49,008 nucleotides of DNA from an uncultured Roseburia sp. (GCA_947174805.1 CAMWKH010000023.1:1-49008); one strand, 5' to 3'; shown: positions 9,121-19,700, counted from the first letter of the stretch. Numbers and translations: made by a program. Notes: generated from the sequence alone by a model not told the origin.

Positions 9121-11226
9121 ATGGCAAACAAACATGGAAACTTATCAATTAACAGCGACAATATTTTCCCGGTGATTAAAAAATGGCTCTATTCTGACCA
9201 CGACATTTTCTACAGGGAATTGATATCTAACGGCTGCGACGCCATCACCAAATTGAAAAAATTGGACATGATGGGAGAATATGAACTTCCTGCAGACTAC
9301 AAGCCCAAAATTGAAATCGAGGTCAACCCCGATGAAAAAACCCTGACATTTACGGACAACGGGCTTGGGATGACCGCCGACGAGGTGGAGGAATACATTA
9401 ACCAGATTGCTTTTTCCGGTGCAAATGATTTCCTGGAAAAATATAAAGACAAGGCAAATGACGACCAGATTATCGGCCACTTCGGACTGGGATTTTACTC
9501 TGCCTTTATGGTAGCCGACGCCGTGCACATCGACACCCTCTCCTATCAGAAGGGCGCCCAGCCTGTACACTGGGAATGCGACGGCGGTACAGAATTTGAC
9601 ATGCAGGACGGCATCAAGGAAGATGTGGGGACAAGAATCACCCTTTACTTAAACGAGGACTGCCTGGAATTTGCCAACGAGTACCGGGCAAGGGAAGTCA
9701 TTGAAAAATACTGCTCTTTTATGCCCACGGAAATTTTCCTGAAAAAGGCCAACGCACCGGAGGAATATGAAACCATAAGCCCCGAGGAGAAAAAAGACAC
9801 AGACAAGGTGGTTGAGACCATTATTGAGGAGGCGAAAACGGAGGAGAAAGAGAACGAAAACGGAGAAAAGGAAATCGTTGAGGTTTCTCCCAGGACGGAA
9901 AAATTAAAGATTGTAAAACGCCCCGTTCCCTTAAACGACACGAATCCCCTGTGGGCTAAGACGCCAAATGACTGTACCGACGAGGAATACAAAACCTTCT
10001 ACCGGAAAGTGTTTATGGACTATAAAGAGCCCCTGTTTTGGATTCATTTAAATATGGATTATCCCTTTAACTTAAAAGGAATCCTCTACTTCCCGAAAAT
10101 CAACACGGAATACGACTCCATCGAGGGAACCATCAAACTCTACAACAACCAGGTTTTTGTGGCGGACAACATCAAAGAGGTAATTCCTGAGTTTTTAATG
10201 CTTCTAAAAGGGGTGATCGACTGTCCGGACCTGCCTTTGAATGTATCCAGAAGCGCACTGCAGAACGACGGTTTTGTAAAGAAAATCTCTGATTACATTA
10301 CAAAGAAAGTAGCTGACAAGCTTACGGGAATGTGTAAAACCGACAAGGAATCCTACGAAAAATACTGGGACGACATCAGCCCCTTTATCAAATTCGGCTG
10401 CCTAAAAGACGAAAAATTCTGTGACAAGATGAACGATTACATCCTGTTTAAGGATATCAACGACAAATATTTAACCCTGCCGGAGTGGATTAAGCCTGTG
10501 GAGGAAGAAGAAAACCACGGTGAGGAAAACCAAGATACAGACAGTGAAAATACGAAACAGTCCGTGGAAAACGCCGACGGCACCCCTGCAGATACACCGG
10601 AGGAGGAGCCAAAAGACGACCGCAGCGTGATTTACTATGTCACCGATTTAAACCAGCAGGGACAGTATATCAAAATGTTTAAAGAGCAGAATATGAACGC
10701 TGTCATCCTTGACCACAACATTGATACCTCTTTTATCTCCCAGTTGGAGCGGAGAAATGAAAAATACAAGTTTATGCGTATCGACGCAGACCTTACCGAG
10801 GCTTTAAAAGAGAATGTCTCCGAAGAGGAGTTAAAATCACTTACAGAGGGCCTCACCGACATTTTCCGCAAGGAGCTTGAGAATGAAAAATTAAATGTGA
10901 AAGTGGAAAAATTAAAGGATGAGAACATCTCTTCTGTCATTACTTTGTCTGAAGAAGGCAGACGTATGCAGGATATGATGAAAATGTACTCCATGGGCGG
11001 CATGGGCATGGACGCTTCCATGTTCGGACAGGATATAACCCTTACTTTAAATGCCAACCATCCCCTTGTCACCTATATTTTAAATAACAAAGAATCCGAA
11101 CATGTAAAGGATTTCTGTGAACAGCTCTACGACCTTGCCATGATTTCAAACCAGCCTTTAGCGCCGGAAGCAATGACAAAGTTTATTGCAAGGAGCAATA
11201 AGATTATGATGCTTTTAACAAAATAA
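9121..11226 (+). CDS. htpG: Hsp90-family chaperone HtpG
   Basis: This 701-residue ATP-dependent chaperone shows the Hsp90 ATP-binding motifs: RELISNGCDAI (33-43), DNGLGM (79-84) and GHFGLGFYSAFMVA (119-132). The middle-domain block NVSRSALQND (374-383) and a C-terminal dimerisation region follow. It is longer than E. coli HtpG (about 624) because of two charged segments: an acidic/lysine linker at about 218-262, between the N and middle domains, and a second very acidic segment at about 460-500. The ATG at 9121 has AAAGGAG eight bases upstream; a GTG at 9112 overlaps that ribosome site and is rejected. The gene stands alone on the plus strand with CIRCE upstream and a terminator downstream. 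Confidence 0.97.
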   Translation: MANKHGNLSINSDNIFPVIKKWLYSDHDIFYRELISNGCDAITKLKKLDMMGEYELPADYKPKIEIEVNPDEKTLTFTDNGLGMTADEVEEYINQIAFSGANDFLEKYKDKANDDQIIGHFGLGFYSAFMVADAVHIDTLSYQKGAQPVHWECDGGTEFDMQDGIKEDVGTRITLYLNEDCLEFANEYRAREVIEKYCSFMPTEIFLKKANAPEEYETISPEEKKDTDKVVETIIEEAKTEEKENENGEKEIVEVSPRTEKLKIVKRPVPLNDTNPLWAKTPNDCTDEEYKTFYRKVFMDYKEPLFWIHLNMDYPFNLKGILYFPKINTEYDSIEGTIKLYNNQVFVADNIKEVIPEFLMLLKGVIDCPDLPLNVSRSALQNDGFVKKISDYITKKVADKLTGMCKTDKESYEKYWDDISPFIKFGCLKDEKFCDKMNDYILFKDINDKYLTLPEWIKPVEEEENHGEENQDTDSENTKQSVENADGTPADTPEEEPKDDRSVIYYVTDLNQQGQYIKMFKEQNMNAVILDHNIDTSFISQLERRNEKYKFMRIDADLTEALKENVSEEELKSLTEGLTDIFRKELENEKLNVKVEKLKDENISSVITLSEEGRRMQDMMKMYSMGGMGMDASMFGQDITLTLNANHPLVTYILNNKESEHVKDFCEQLYDLAMISNQPLAPEAMTKFIARSNKIMMLLTK

Positions 11227-11235
11227 AAAAACCTC

Positions 11236-11264
11236 AAATGGGACAGTGAAACACTGTCCCATTT
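11236..11264. terminator. Bidirectional intrinsic terminator between htpG and the deacetylase-like gene
   Basis: A perfect 13-base-pair stem (11236-11248 with 11252-11264) around an AAA loop. It is followed on the plus strand by TTTT. On the minus strand, after GAGG, a T-run comes from the A-tract at 11224-11230. It serves two convergent genes. Confidence 0.88.
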
Positions 11265-11288
11265 TAAACGATTTCATCTTTCCCCCGC

Positions 11289-12770
11289 CTACCAAAGAGG
11301 CGGCACCGGAGGCCGGAGGGGGTCTATAATCTCTTTCGCATCAAACAAATCCGATACGCTGTCCTCTTTTCCCTCGGCATTGCGGTAAATCCTATATCCA
11401 TCCAAATCCCGCCTGCCCTGGCGCAGATAATCCCTGCCAAAATACACCCGGTACTGCCCCTGGTCCACATTGCAGAAAATGTGATATCCCTCCCCTTTGA
11501 GAAACTGGAATTTTTCATTGTTCTCATCATAATTTCCCCAGTCCCCCAAATCTTGTCCATGGGCAAAGACAATCACATCCGTATTCCCAACCAATGGTTC
11601 CACATTTTCACGCCATTTTTGGGTATCCCTCATGAGACGGCTGAAACTCGCATCCCTGATTTTGATATGCCCCCAGGTGTGGCTTGCAAATTCCCATCCA
11701 TCCTCCTTTAGGGCATCTGCAACTTTTTTCGCCTGCTCCCTTTCTTTTTCAATATCAAAATCGGGATTATCCAAAAGCCATTGTCTCTTGTCATCATCTA
11801 AATTTCCGTCTACATTGAGATAACTCTTATCTGTGCGGTAACCCAAAATCCCATTGTATCCGGTGAGGGCTATGATGCCTTTCGCCCCCCGGTAGGAGGC
11901 GTCGGGATGCTCTTCGATAAACTTATCCAAAATAGGCACAATATCATAATCCCCTGTAACCTTTTCACCATCCGGGGTTATGTACTCACAGGTGGGTTTT
12001 CCTTCCTCATCTAAAATCATCTTTGCGGCATACCCGTAATTGTCATAGCAGTGATAATAACTCAAATCATCCTGGGACAGGACATAAGCCTTTTTACCCT
12101 TTGGCAGCATAATTTCTCCCGGCTCAAAGAACGTATTCCCATTTTCATCTGCAGAAACCTTAAGGATGTCATGGATGCCCACAATCACATATCCCCTGTC
12201 ATACATCTCCTGTATGATTTTTTTAAATTCACTGACGGTGGTCATCCACTGATTATTTCCCGCTGCCTGGGGATTTCTATCCTGGTTCGCAAAAGCCCTC
12301 TGGGGGTCCACCACCAAACTGTGATAAAACACATGGGTGACTTCCTGGATATTTACAGGCTCACAAGATTCCATCCCTTTCTCGTAAGAAGCAAGCTTCT
12401 CTTTTAACTCCTTATCCCCCTCATATCCTTCTATTCCCCGTATCAAGGCAGCGGCTCCCTCATAATCATAGGAAAGGGAGAGACGGTCCGCCTGAGCTGT
12501 CACTTCCTGGTACTGCACGGCCAGCGTCTCCTCCTCTTCCCCCGCATCCTTTTGATTTTCCGGCTTTTCCTCTCTCCTCCCCTGTTCCGTATCCCTGCCG
12601 GCATCCCCGAGGGATGTCTCCGTATCCATCCCCCCATTCACCGACACACTGCCCCTTTGTCTTCGGAAACCCATCCATCCGCTAATCAGCAGAATGAACA
12701 CAATACTTGCGCCTGCAGCCAACACTGCCGGCTTTTTCAGCTCTATATTTTGTTTTCTATGTATTTTCAT
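11289..12770 (-). CDS. Membrane-anchored polysaccharide deacetylase-like protein
   Basis: The 493-residue protein has one N-terminal membrane anchor (about 14-32), then an acidic low-complexity spacer (about 40-90) and a short helical segment. An extracytoplasmic NodB-like domain runs from about 145 to the end. The metal-site motif SHTWGH (363-368) is intact. The usual catalytic TFDD is replaced by SQDD (232-235), which keeps the two aspartates. FAHGQDLGDW (402-411) occupies the place of a later catalytic motif. Relatives remove acetyl groups from cell-wall glycans. The domain is enlarged relative to standard deacetylases and the substrate is unknown. It starts 13 bases after the LysM-GH18 gene ends, suggesting joint expression in cell-wall or spore-wall remodelling. 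Confidence 0.75.
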   Translation of the reverse strand: MKIHRKQNIELKKPAVLAAGASIVFILLISGWMGFRRQRGSVSVNGGMDTETSLGDAGRDTEQGRREEKPENQKDAGEEEETLAVQYQEVTAQADRLSLSYDYEGAAALIRGIEGYEGDKELKEKLASYEKGMESCEPVNIQEVTHVFYHSLVVDPQRAFANQDRNPQAAGNNQWMTTVSEFKKIIQEMYDRGYVIVGIHDILKVSADENGNTFFEPGEIMLPKGKKAYVLSQDDLSYYHCYDNYGYAAKMILDEEGKPTCEYITPDGEKVTGDYDIVPILDKFIEEHPDASYRGAKGIIALTGYNGILGYRTDKSYLNVDGNLDDDKRQWLLDNPDFDIEKEREQAKKVADALKEDGWEFASHTWGHIKIRDASFSRLMRDTQKWRENVEPLVGNTDVIVFAHGQDLGDWGNYDENNEKFQFLKGEGYHIFCNVDQGQYRVYFGRDYLRQGRRDLDGYRIYRNAEGKEDSVSDLFDAKEIIDPLRPPVPPLW

Positions 12771-12783
12771 CTGTATTCTCTCA

Positions 12784-13920
12784 TTATTTTACAATATCAA
12801 ACTGCCAGTCCAAAAGAAGCCAGTTTGCCCGAAAAAGACGCATAATCTGCCAATAGCCCGCCCCGTTTAAACCATATTCCTTTATTAGTTCAAATTTTGC
12901 CTGCATGCTCCGCACATCCTCAAACCAAACTTCGTGCTCCTCCCCGTTTTCCCAATAGTGGAAATACGGGGACATGGCACGGGCATCAAAAAAAATTTCC
13001 GCATCATTTTCAATGGCAATCTGCACCGCTTCCACGTTTCCTATGGTCCTTGCCTTTGTCACTCCCCGCTCAAAAGGCAGTTTCCAGTCATATCCATAAT
13101 TAGGTATTCCAAGTCTTATTTTTTCCGTGGGAATCTCCGTCACTGCGTAATCCAAAACTTTCCGCACCTGAAAAATCGGCGCTACCGCCATGGGAGGCCC
13201 GTAGGTATACCCCCACTCATAGGTCATTAAAAGCACATAATCTGCCACAGCCCCAAGGCCGGCATAATCCTTTCCCTCATACAAAAGCCCCTTCTGTCCT
13301 GCAGACTGCTTTGGCGCCAAAGCCACAGAAACCTGCCTGCCAATGTCATGCATCCCCTGGGCAATCTGGGCCACAAATGCGGTAAATGCATCCCGGTCCT
13401 CCGCCAAAATATATTCAAAATCCACATCCACCCCGGCATACCCCTTTTCCTCCACTGTATTTTTCAGGTTCAAAATCAGGGTTTCCACTGCCAAAGGAGA
13501 CTGTACCACCGAGTGAATCAGGTAATTGTTAAATTGTCCGTCCGCCCCGAAGGGAGTCAGGGTAAGAATGGGCAGAGTCCCGTGCCGATAGGCCGCCTCT
13601 ATCATAAAATCCACGGAGAGAACCGGAGGAATCAATACTCCTTCGGAAGTGAATCCGTAAGAAAACACAGACAATTCTGTGAGATAGGGAAGCGTCTGTT
13701 CCAATATCCAGGGTTCAATATAGGGATAAGCATAGCCGTTTATCCTTACAGGAATTTTTTCACCAGGCCCATCACCGCCGGGAATCAGCAGCGCCTGCCC
13801 CACTGCCAGGGGATAAGGGGGAGCTATCTGATTTGCATAGATAATAGACTGGGGCTGTATCTGATACATTTCCCCAATCAAATCTACCGTATCCCCCGGT
13901 TTCACCACATAAATTTCCAT
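12784..13920 (-). CDS. LysM-GH18 glycosylase, spore cortex-lytic SleL/YaaH type
   Basis: The 378-residue protein has one LysM peptidoglycan-binding module (about 2-47, YVVKPGDTVDLIGEMY to ALLIP). A glycoside hydrolase family 18 barrel follows (about 57-375). The GH18 active-site strand is GVDVDFE (163-169), with Glu169 as expected acid/base and Asp167 as its partner; LMTYEWGY lies further on. Bacillus SleL/YaaH enzymes have two LysM modules and trim cortex fragments during germination; here only one is present. No signal peptide is seen, which agrees with spore-coat-loaded SleL proteins. It follows the PrsA-like gene by 20 bases. The ribosome site is weak, so translation may be coupled. The spore role is inferred from the family. 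Confidence 0.85.
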   Translation of the reverse strand: MEIYVVKPGDTVDLIGEMYQIQPQSIIYANQIAPPYPLAVGQALLIPGGDGPGEKIPVRINGYAYPYIEPWILEQTLPYLTELSVFSYGFTSEGVLIPPVLSVDFMIEAAYRHGTLPILTLTPFGADGQFNNYLIHSVVQSPLAVETLILNLKNTVEEKGYAGVDVDFEYILAEDRDAFTAFVAQIAQGMHDIGRQVSVALAPKQSAGQKGLLYEGKDYAGLGAVADYVLLMTYEWGYTYGPPMAVAPIFQVRKVLDYAVTEIPTEKIRLGIPNYGYDWKLPFERGVTKARTIGNVEAVQIAIENDAEIFFDARAMSPYFHYWENGEEHEVWFEDVRSMQAKFELIKEYGLNGAGYWQIMRLFRANWLLLDWQFDIVK

Positions 13921-13940
13921 ATACTGTTTTCCGTTTTTTA

Positions 13941-14942
13941 TCAGTATATGTAAGACGCCTTGTCCAAGACATTGTCAATGGTTTTAAAGTAACTATCCGT
14001 AGAAATGCTCCCGTCTGTTACCAGGTCAACTTCCCTCCATACTTTCTCATTTAAATTAGAGGAAAGCTCAGAGATAAAAGCCTCATACACATCGTCAAAA
14101 GCCGCCTTCTCCCTTGCCTTTACAATATTGGATTTGTTGGCGTCTGTAAGTTCTTCATTAAACTTATTGATACACTTAATATAATAGTAGCCTTCCTCTG
14201 TGGAAATACAGTCTGAAATTTCCCCGTCATCCAATTCAAAGGCGACCTCTTCCACCTCCGGAGGCATTTCCCTCCGGCCGAAAGAAATTTCAATAGCGGT
14301 TTTTTTATTGTAATTACTGGCCACCGCGGCAAAATCCTCCCCGGTATCCAGCTTCTCTTTTACCTCCCCCGCCTTACTCTCATCCTTGATATATATCTGC
14401 ATTGCCTCCATAATACGGGCTTCGTCATCACTTACCTCCGCGTTTACTCCCTCCGTAAGCACATGGTAAACTTTGTTTGCAAGGGCATAATCCTCGTACA
14501 TCCCCTCCAAATCTGAAAGGGATGCCCCGGTATATGATTTTTCCGCCTGGCTCAGAGAATCATAATAGGTCTTAGCCGCCCGCTTTACATCCTCCATCTC
14601 CTCCTCCGTCAGGGAAATCTCCTGCTCCTTAGCCAAAAGGTCCATGCAGACGATTCGGGTCATCTCAGACAAGGCCACATCCTTTACGTAGCGCTTTAAT
14701 TTTCCGTTCTGAAATTTCTGTTCCCACAAATCGATGCCGTAAGTTTTTCCATATATATTTTGATAATTTGCAAGATATACTTTTGCTTCCGTAAGACTGC
14801 CAGTCACCCCGTCAATGCGAAACACATCTCTGTTTCCCATGCCGCTTGTCAAAATGACTTCCTTGCCGCCGATACTGCAGCCTGACAAAAGCTGGGATAT
14901 GATGAGGGCACCCGCCAGCCATATTCCTTTCCGTTTTCTCAT
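13941..14942 (-). CDS. PrsA-like peptidyl-prolyl isomerase lipoprotein
   Basis: The 333-residue protein begins with a lipoprotein signal (basic MRKRKG, hydrophobic stretch, lipobox LLSGC with Cys22). A SurA-like helical chaperone region follows (about 45-175), then a parvulin-type rotamase domain (about 180-290; GEDFAAVASNY, then FGRREMPPEVEEVAF and EGYYYIKC). PrsA proteins sit on the outer face of the membrane and help exported proteins fold. The best ribosome site is GGAG five bases before the ATG at 14942. Its location directly upstream of two wall-active enzymes suggests it helps envelope enzymes fold, but that is inference from position. Confidence 0.85.
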   Translation of the reverse strand: MRKRKGIWLAGALIISQLLSGCSIGGKEVILTSGMGNRDVFRIDGVTGSLTEAKVYLANYQNIYGKTYGIDLWEQKFQNGKLKRYVKDVALSEMTRIVCMDLLAKEQEISLTEEEMEDVKRAAKTYYDSLSQAEKSYTGASLSDLEGMYEDYALANKVYHVLTEGVNAEVSDDEARIMEAMQIYIKDESKAGEVKEKLDTGEDFAAVASNYNKKTAIEISFGRREMPPEVEEVAFELDDGEISDCISTEEGYYYIKCINKFNEELTDANKSNIVKAREKAAFDDVYEAFISELSSNLNEKVWREVDLVTDGSISTDSYFKTIDNVLDKASYIY

Positions 14943-14974
14943 GTGTTCTCCGTTTTCCAGTCATGTCCTGTCTG

Positions 14975-16375
14975 TTATTTTTTTCTGGCCGCCAAAATGC
15001 TCCTTGCCACAGAAATCCCATTGGCGGAAGCCTGCTGCAGCCCTCTTGTTACGCTTGCCCCGTCCCCAATGGCCCGAAGCCCTTTTGTACTTGTCTCAAA
15101 ATCCCTGTTCACCACAACTTTATTGGAATAAAACTTCACTTCCACACCATAGAGCAATGTCTCGTCACTGGCAATTCCCGGTGTCACTTTATCCAAAGCT
15201 AAAATCATTTCCTCAATATCTACCATGATTCGATGGGGGAACACTAAAGATAAATCCCCCGGCACGGCATCTTTTAAAGTGGGAATCAAATTATTCCTGC
15301 AGAGCCGCTCCTCCGTAGTCCTTCTCCCCCTGCGGAAGTCTCCAAATGTCTGCACCATAATCCTGCCGTCACAGAGCATATTGGATAGCTGGGCAATCTG
15401 CCTGCCATACTCGATAGGGGTTTTAAAAGGTTTGGTAAAATTTTTAGAGACTAAAACTGCAAAATTCGTATTGTTTGTCTTTAAGTCTTTCGACTTGTAT
15501 GCATGGCCGTTCACCACCGCAAGACCGCCGTCATAATACTCCGCCGACACTTCCCCGGAAGGATTTGTACAAAAGGTCCGCACTTTATCATCAAAAGTAG
15601 GGGTATGATATACCAATTTTGCCTCGTAGAGATTTTCATTTAAAAACTCCATAATCTCATCTCTCACTTCAACCCTGATGCCGATATCCACCGTTCCCAC
15701 CTTGGTCTCAATCCCATGATTTTTGCAGATATGGCAGAACCAGTCTGCCCCCTCCCGGCCTACGGCGGCAACTATTTCATCCCCGAAAATTTTCTCGCCT
15801 TTATCGGTGAGAATCCCTCTTGCTTCTCCGTCTTCTATGATAATGTCTTTTACCATAGTGTGAAATTCCATGTCCACTCCGCTCTCCAAAAGATGCTTCT
15901 GCAGCCTGGCATAGATTTTATAACCTTCCTCCGTTCCCAGATGACGGATGGGACATTCAATCAGTTTTAAATTAGCCTGTATAGCCTTTTTTCTGATTTC
16001 CCGAATCTCCTGTTTCTTATCCAGTCCGTAAACATTTGCATCCGCCCCGAATTTTAAATAAATTTCATCGGATTCCCGGATAAATGATTCCGCCTGCTCA
16101 TATCCTAAAATCTCCGGGAGATTTCCACCCACGTCCGGTGAAAGAGAAAGTTTGCCATCGGAAAAGGCTCCGGCCCCGGCAAAACCTGTGGTAATGGAAC
16201 AGGGCTTACAGGCTACACACACATTCGTCTTTCTCTTGGGACATACTCTCTCCTCAATTTTCCTGCCCTTCTCCACAATTAGAATTTTCAGTTCCCTATC
16301 TTTCCCTATCAGTTCATAGGCACAGAAAATTCCGGAAGGGCCGGCTCCTATAATTACCACATCATATTTTTTCAA
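14975..16375 (-). CDS. FAD-dependent dehydrogenase of the COG2509 type
   Basis: This 466-residue flavoprotein opens with a Rossmann FAD-binding motif, VVIIGAGPSGIFCAYEL. A cysteine-containing segment CPKRKTNVCVACKPC follows near residues 45-60, then GFAGAGAFSDGKL. Near the C-terminus is a second FAD contact, LRAIGDGASVTRGLQQA. These features match uncharacterised FAD-dependent dehydrogenases that are common in Clostridia; the substrate is unknown. The likely start is a TTG at 16375 with AAGGTG six bases upstream; a TTG at 16399 would add eight residues and lacks a site. The ribosome site overlaps the end of the small gene upstream, so the two are probably translated together. Confidence 0.85.
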   Translation of the reverse strand: MKKYDVVIIGAGPSGIFCAYELIGKDRELKILIVEKGRKIEERVCPKRKTNVCVACKPCSITTGFAGAGAFSDGKLSLSPDVGGNLPEILGYEQAESFIRESDEIYLKFGADANVYGLDKKQEIREIRKKAIQANLKLIECPIRHLGTEEGYKIYARLQKHLLESGVDMEFHTMVKDIIIEDGEARGILTDKGEKIFGDEIVAAVGREGADWFCHICKNHGIETKVGTVDIGIRVEVRDEIMEFLNENLYEAKLVYHTPTFDDKVRTFCTNPSGEVSAEYYDGGLAVVNGHAYKSKDLKTNNTNFAVLVSKNFTKPFKTPIEYGRQIAQLSNMLCDGRIMVQTFGDFRRGRRTTEERLCRNNLIPTLKDAVPGDLSLVFPHRIMVDIEEMILALDKVTPGIASDETLLYGVEVKFYSNKVVVNRDFETSTKGLRAIGDGASVTRGLQQASANGISVARSILAARKK

Positions 16376-16385
16376 TAAAAACACC

Positions 16386-16649
16386 TTAACTTTCCACAAT
16401 TAAAAATCTGCCGTCCGGCAGTTCAAAAACTTCCGCAGCTTCCTTTAACGCCTCATCATCCATTCCGGAGATATCTGTACCCTGCTCTTTGAAATATTCC
16501 CGTACCTCATTTATGCCGTCGAAGACACATGCCATACAGTCTGTTAAAAATTCATCTGCCTCCTCGGGAGTGCCGGCAACTTTTTCCCGGAACAGCTGAA
16601 GCTGATTTTCTAAAAATGTATGAATACATATTTCATCATATTGAAACAT
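16386..16649 (-). CDS. Small conserved-looking protein of unknown function (87 aa)
   Basis: I do not recognise this 87-residue acidic protein. It looks largely helical, has no signal or membrane segment, and contains two cysteines in a DCMACVFDG stretch. It ends with LPDGRFLIVES, which resembles a short beta hairpin. It has an ATG with GGGGA about ten bases upstream, and its end overlaps the ribosome-binding region of the FAD dehydrogenase gene. This coupling suggests a functional partner or regulator of that enzyme, which is only an inference. Coding character is supported by its spacing and matching strand. Confidence 0.7.
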   Translation of the reverse strand: MFQYDEICIHTFLENQLQLFREKVAGTPEEADEFLTDCMACVFDGINEVREYFKEQGTDISGMDDEALKEAAEVFELPDGRFLIVES

Positions 16650-16720
16650 ATTTATTTTATCCCCTATTCTTCATTTCTATATAAAAGATAGCACAAAACT
16701 TTTCCAAAAGCAACAATCAC

Positions 16721-19700
16721 CTAACACACAATCACTTCGTCAAAATAAAAAGAATATATCAGTTTCTCCTTCACCTTTTTCTCCAGTTTTTTGGAAAGGG
16801 CCTCCTGATACAAATTAAGCTGCATCCGGTAACGGTTCGCCAGCTCTTCTCTGGTGTCCGCCACGTCCGTCTTATAATCCAAGAGGACAATCTCCCCCTC
16901 CTCCTCAAAAAAGGCGTCGATAATTCCCTGGATCAAAATCATGGTATCACTGCCGTCATGTTCTATGTCATCCGCCGGTTTTCCCATAACAAAAGGCCGC
17001 TCTTTGTAGAGCTGTCCCAAAAGGGCCGCCCGCTTCATCCTCTTTGCCAAATCTGACTGGTAAAATTTCACCAGTTTTTCCCTGCGGAGCAATTCTTCCA
17101 TCTCCTTAGAGAGATGTCCGTCCTCTAGGATTTTTTGAATCTCATCATTGAGCACTTCCCTGAGGTTTGGATTCCCGGAGAGAACTTCTATGGGAAGGCA
17201 CTCTACCGCCCGGTGCATGGCGCTTCCCCTAAGGGCTCCCTGGTTGACTTTCTTCTCCCCGCTCATAAAAACCGGAATATAGGGTACAATCTCTGTCTCC
17301 GGAAAAAGCGGCTCAGCAAAATCCGGCTCCTCCATCTCCATGGCTTCTATGGCCCGGTGCTTTAATTCCGACACGGAATATTTGCCCTTCCGGCTTGTCT
17401 CCTTCTCATAGGGATATCGGTAAGTCAGTTTTTCCTCCACCATCCGGTCTGCCCATTCCTCCGGCACATCCCTGTGTTCCAAAAGTTCCCAAACCCCTTT
17501 GAAATCATGAAGCTGTTTTTCCGTCTCATCTATCACAAGCTGTTGTGTCCCCCATATCTTCAAAGGATATTTCACCCTCCCCGCCAACACAGGGAGAATC
17601 CAGTCCAGATAGCAATCTGCCCCTGCCCGCTCCAAAAATGACATGGCTTTCTCTTCATTCTGTTTTAACTCACGCTTTAACCTTATTTTTTCTATCTCCT
17701 TTTCGGCATCTTTCCGAATTCCTGTGATGATAAGCTTTTCTTTTGCCCTGGTGAGAGCCACGTAGAGAACGCGAAGCTCCTCCCCCTGGTTCTCCAAATC
17801 TAACTGTTTTGCCACCGCTCTTTTGTAAAGGGATATCCCCTTCACTCTGGACACCGGATTGATATAATCCAAAGCCGCCCCCAGTTCCGGGTGCACCGCC
17901 AAGGTGCTTCTGGCATCCTGATGGTTAAATTTTTTCCCTGTGCCGCTTACAAACACCACGGGAAATTCCAGCCCTTTGCTCTTGTGGATAGTCATAATCC
18001 GCACCGCATCGGCATTTTCACTGACAATTTCCGCCTCCCCGTAATCCACCTCATACTTCTTAAGCCTGTCCATATATCGTATAAAGTGAAACAGCCCTTT
18101 GTAACTGGTGCTCTCATAGGCCACCGCCTTCTCCAAAAGCATTTCGATGTTGGCTTTTCTCTGGGCGCCGGAAGGCATGGACATGGCATAACAGAGATAC
18201 CCTGTCTCCCTTAAAATCCGGTATAAAAGTTCATGCACGGTCATCTCTGTGACTAAATCCCGAAAATATCCAATCTTCGTTTGCATTTCCTGGACTTTTA
18301 GAAAAAGTTCTTCCGGAAGCGCATCTTTTTGGGGATGAAGAAAACAAAGATGAAATGCCCTGTCCTTTCCTGCGGACTTTAACACTGCCAGCTCCTCGTC
18401 AGAAAAACCTCCTATGGGAGAGCGCAGCACCGCCGCTAAAGGAATATCCTGACAGGGATTATCTAACACCCTTAAAAAATTCAAAATTGTAAGAATTTCC
18501 TGCGTCTGAAAATACCCTGTCTTTGAGGAGGCATGGGCCGGTATCCCCCTCCTGGACAACACCTCTAAAAAAGTTTCCCCATAAACCCCAAAACTCCGGA
18601 GCAGAATCACAATGTCCCCGTATCGAAGGGGGCGTAATGTTCCTCTGTCCTTATCCATTACCTGCTGGCCCTGCATCATATTTCTGATTTTTGCCGCCAC
18701 AACCTCCGCCTCAAGCCAGACCAAATCTCTTATCCCCGCTTCTTTTAATAGTTCTTCCTCCTCGTCTGCCAAGAGCAGCTCCGGCTCCATCCCCTCTGAG
18801 GAAGGATAATCTGCCCCGGGCCATAGGGCCGCATCCTCATCATAGGCTACGTTTCCTAAGTCTTTCCCCATAATCCGATAAAAAATATCGTTGGTAAAGT
18901 CTAAGACCTCTTTTCTGCTTCTGAAATTCTGGTGGAGCTCTATTTTCTGATTCTTAGAGTCCTCCTTCTCATACCTGTCATATTTTTCCATAAAAATTTC
19001 CGGCCTTGCCAGGCGGAATCTATAGATGCTCTGCTTTACATCCCCCACCATAAAACGGTTATATTCCCCTGCAGGTTCCCTGGAAACAGCCCGAAGAATC
19101 TCCTCCTGAATCAGGTTGCTGTCCTGGTATTCATCCACCATCACTTCCTCAAAAAGATTTTCACATTCTTTTGCCGCCTCCGTCAATTCTTTACTCTCTT
19201 CCTCAATAAGGATTTTTAAGGCAAAATGCTCCAAATCGTCAAAATCCAGCATATTTTTCTCCCGCTTTTTTGCCTCATACTTTTCCATAAAACAGGCGGC
19301 AAGCCGGGAAAGTTCTTTCATCACCGGCTGCATATCCCGAATTCTTTGGAGGGACACTTTTTCATCCACAAAGAAAAACTGGGCTTTCATCTTTTTGATA
19401 CAGTCTTTGATTTCATCCCGGTTCTCCTTTAAAAGTTCCAATTTTTCCTCACTGCCCTGATATCCCCTTTTGGAAGGCATACGGTCAAAGGAAACCTTTT
19501 GCAATGCCTCCTTTAGCATTTCGTAACTCTCACAGAAAAGCAGGCTTTCCACAATATCCCTGTCATGGTCTATAACCTTTTTTGCATATCCCGGGCCATC
19601 CTCCATCATGGCTAGGCAGATATTTTCCTTTGCCTTGTCTAAAAGGCCGGAAAAGACAAATCTTATATATTCCATGGTTTTTTTCATCCAGGGTGCCTTT

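Noticed and set aside
9772..10620. Frameshift or assembly error explaining the extra acidic segments in HtpG
   Set aside because: The frame is open and conserved Hsp90 blocks continue normally on both sides of each segment.
13348..13953. Plus-strand open frame of 201 codons opposite the GH18 gene
   Set aside because: Lies fully antisense to a well-supported gene, has no ribosome site, and its translation has no recognisable domain.
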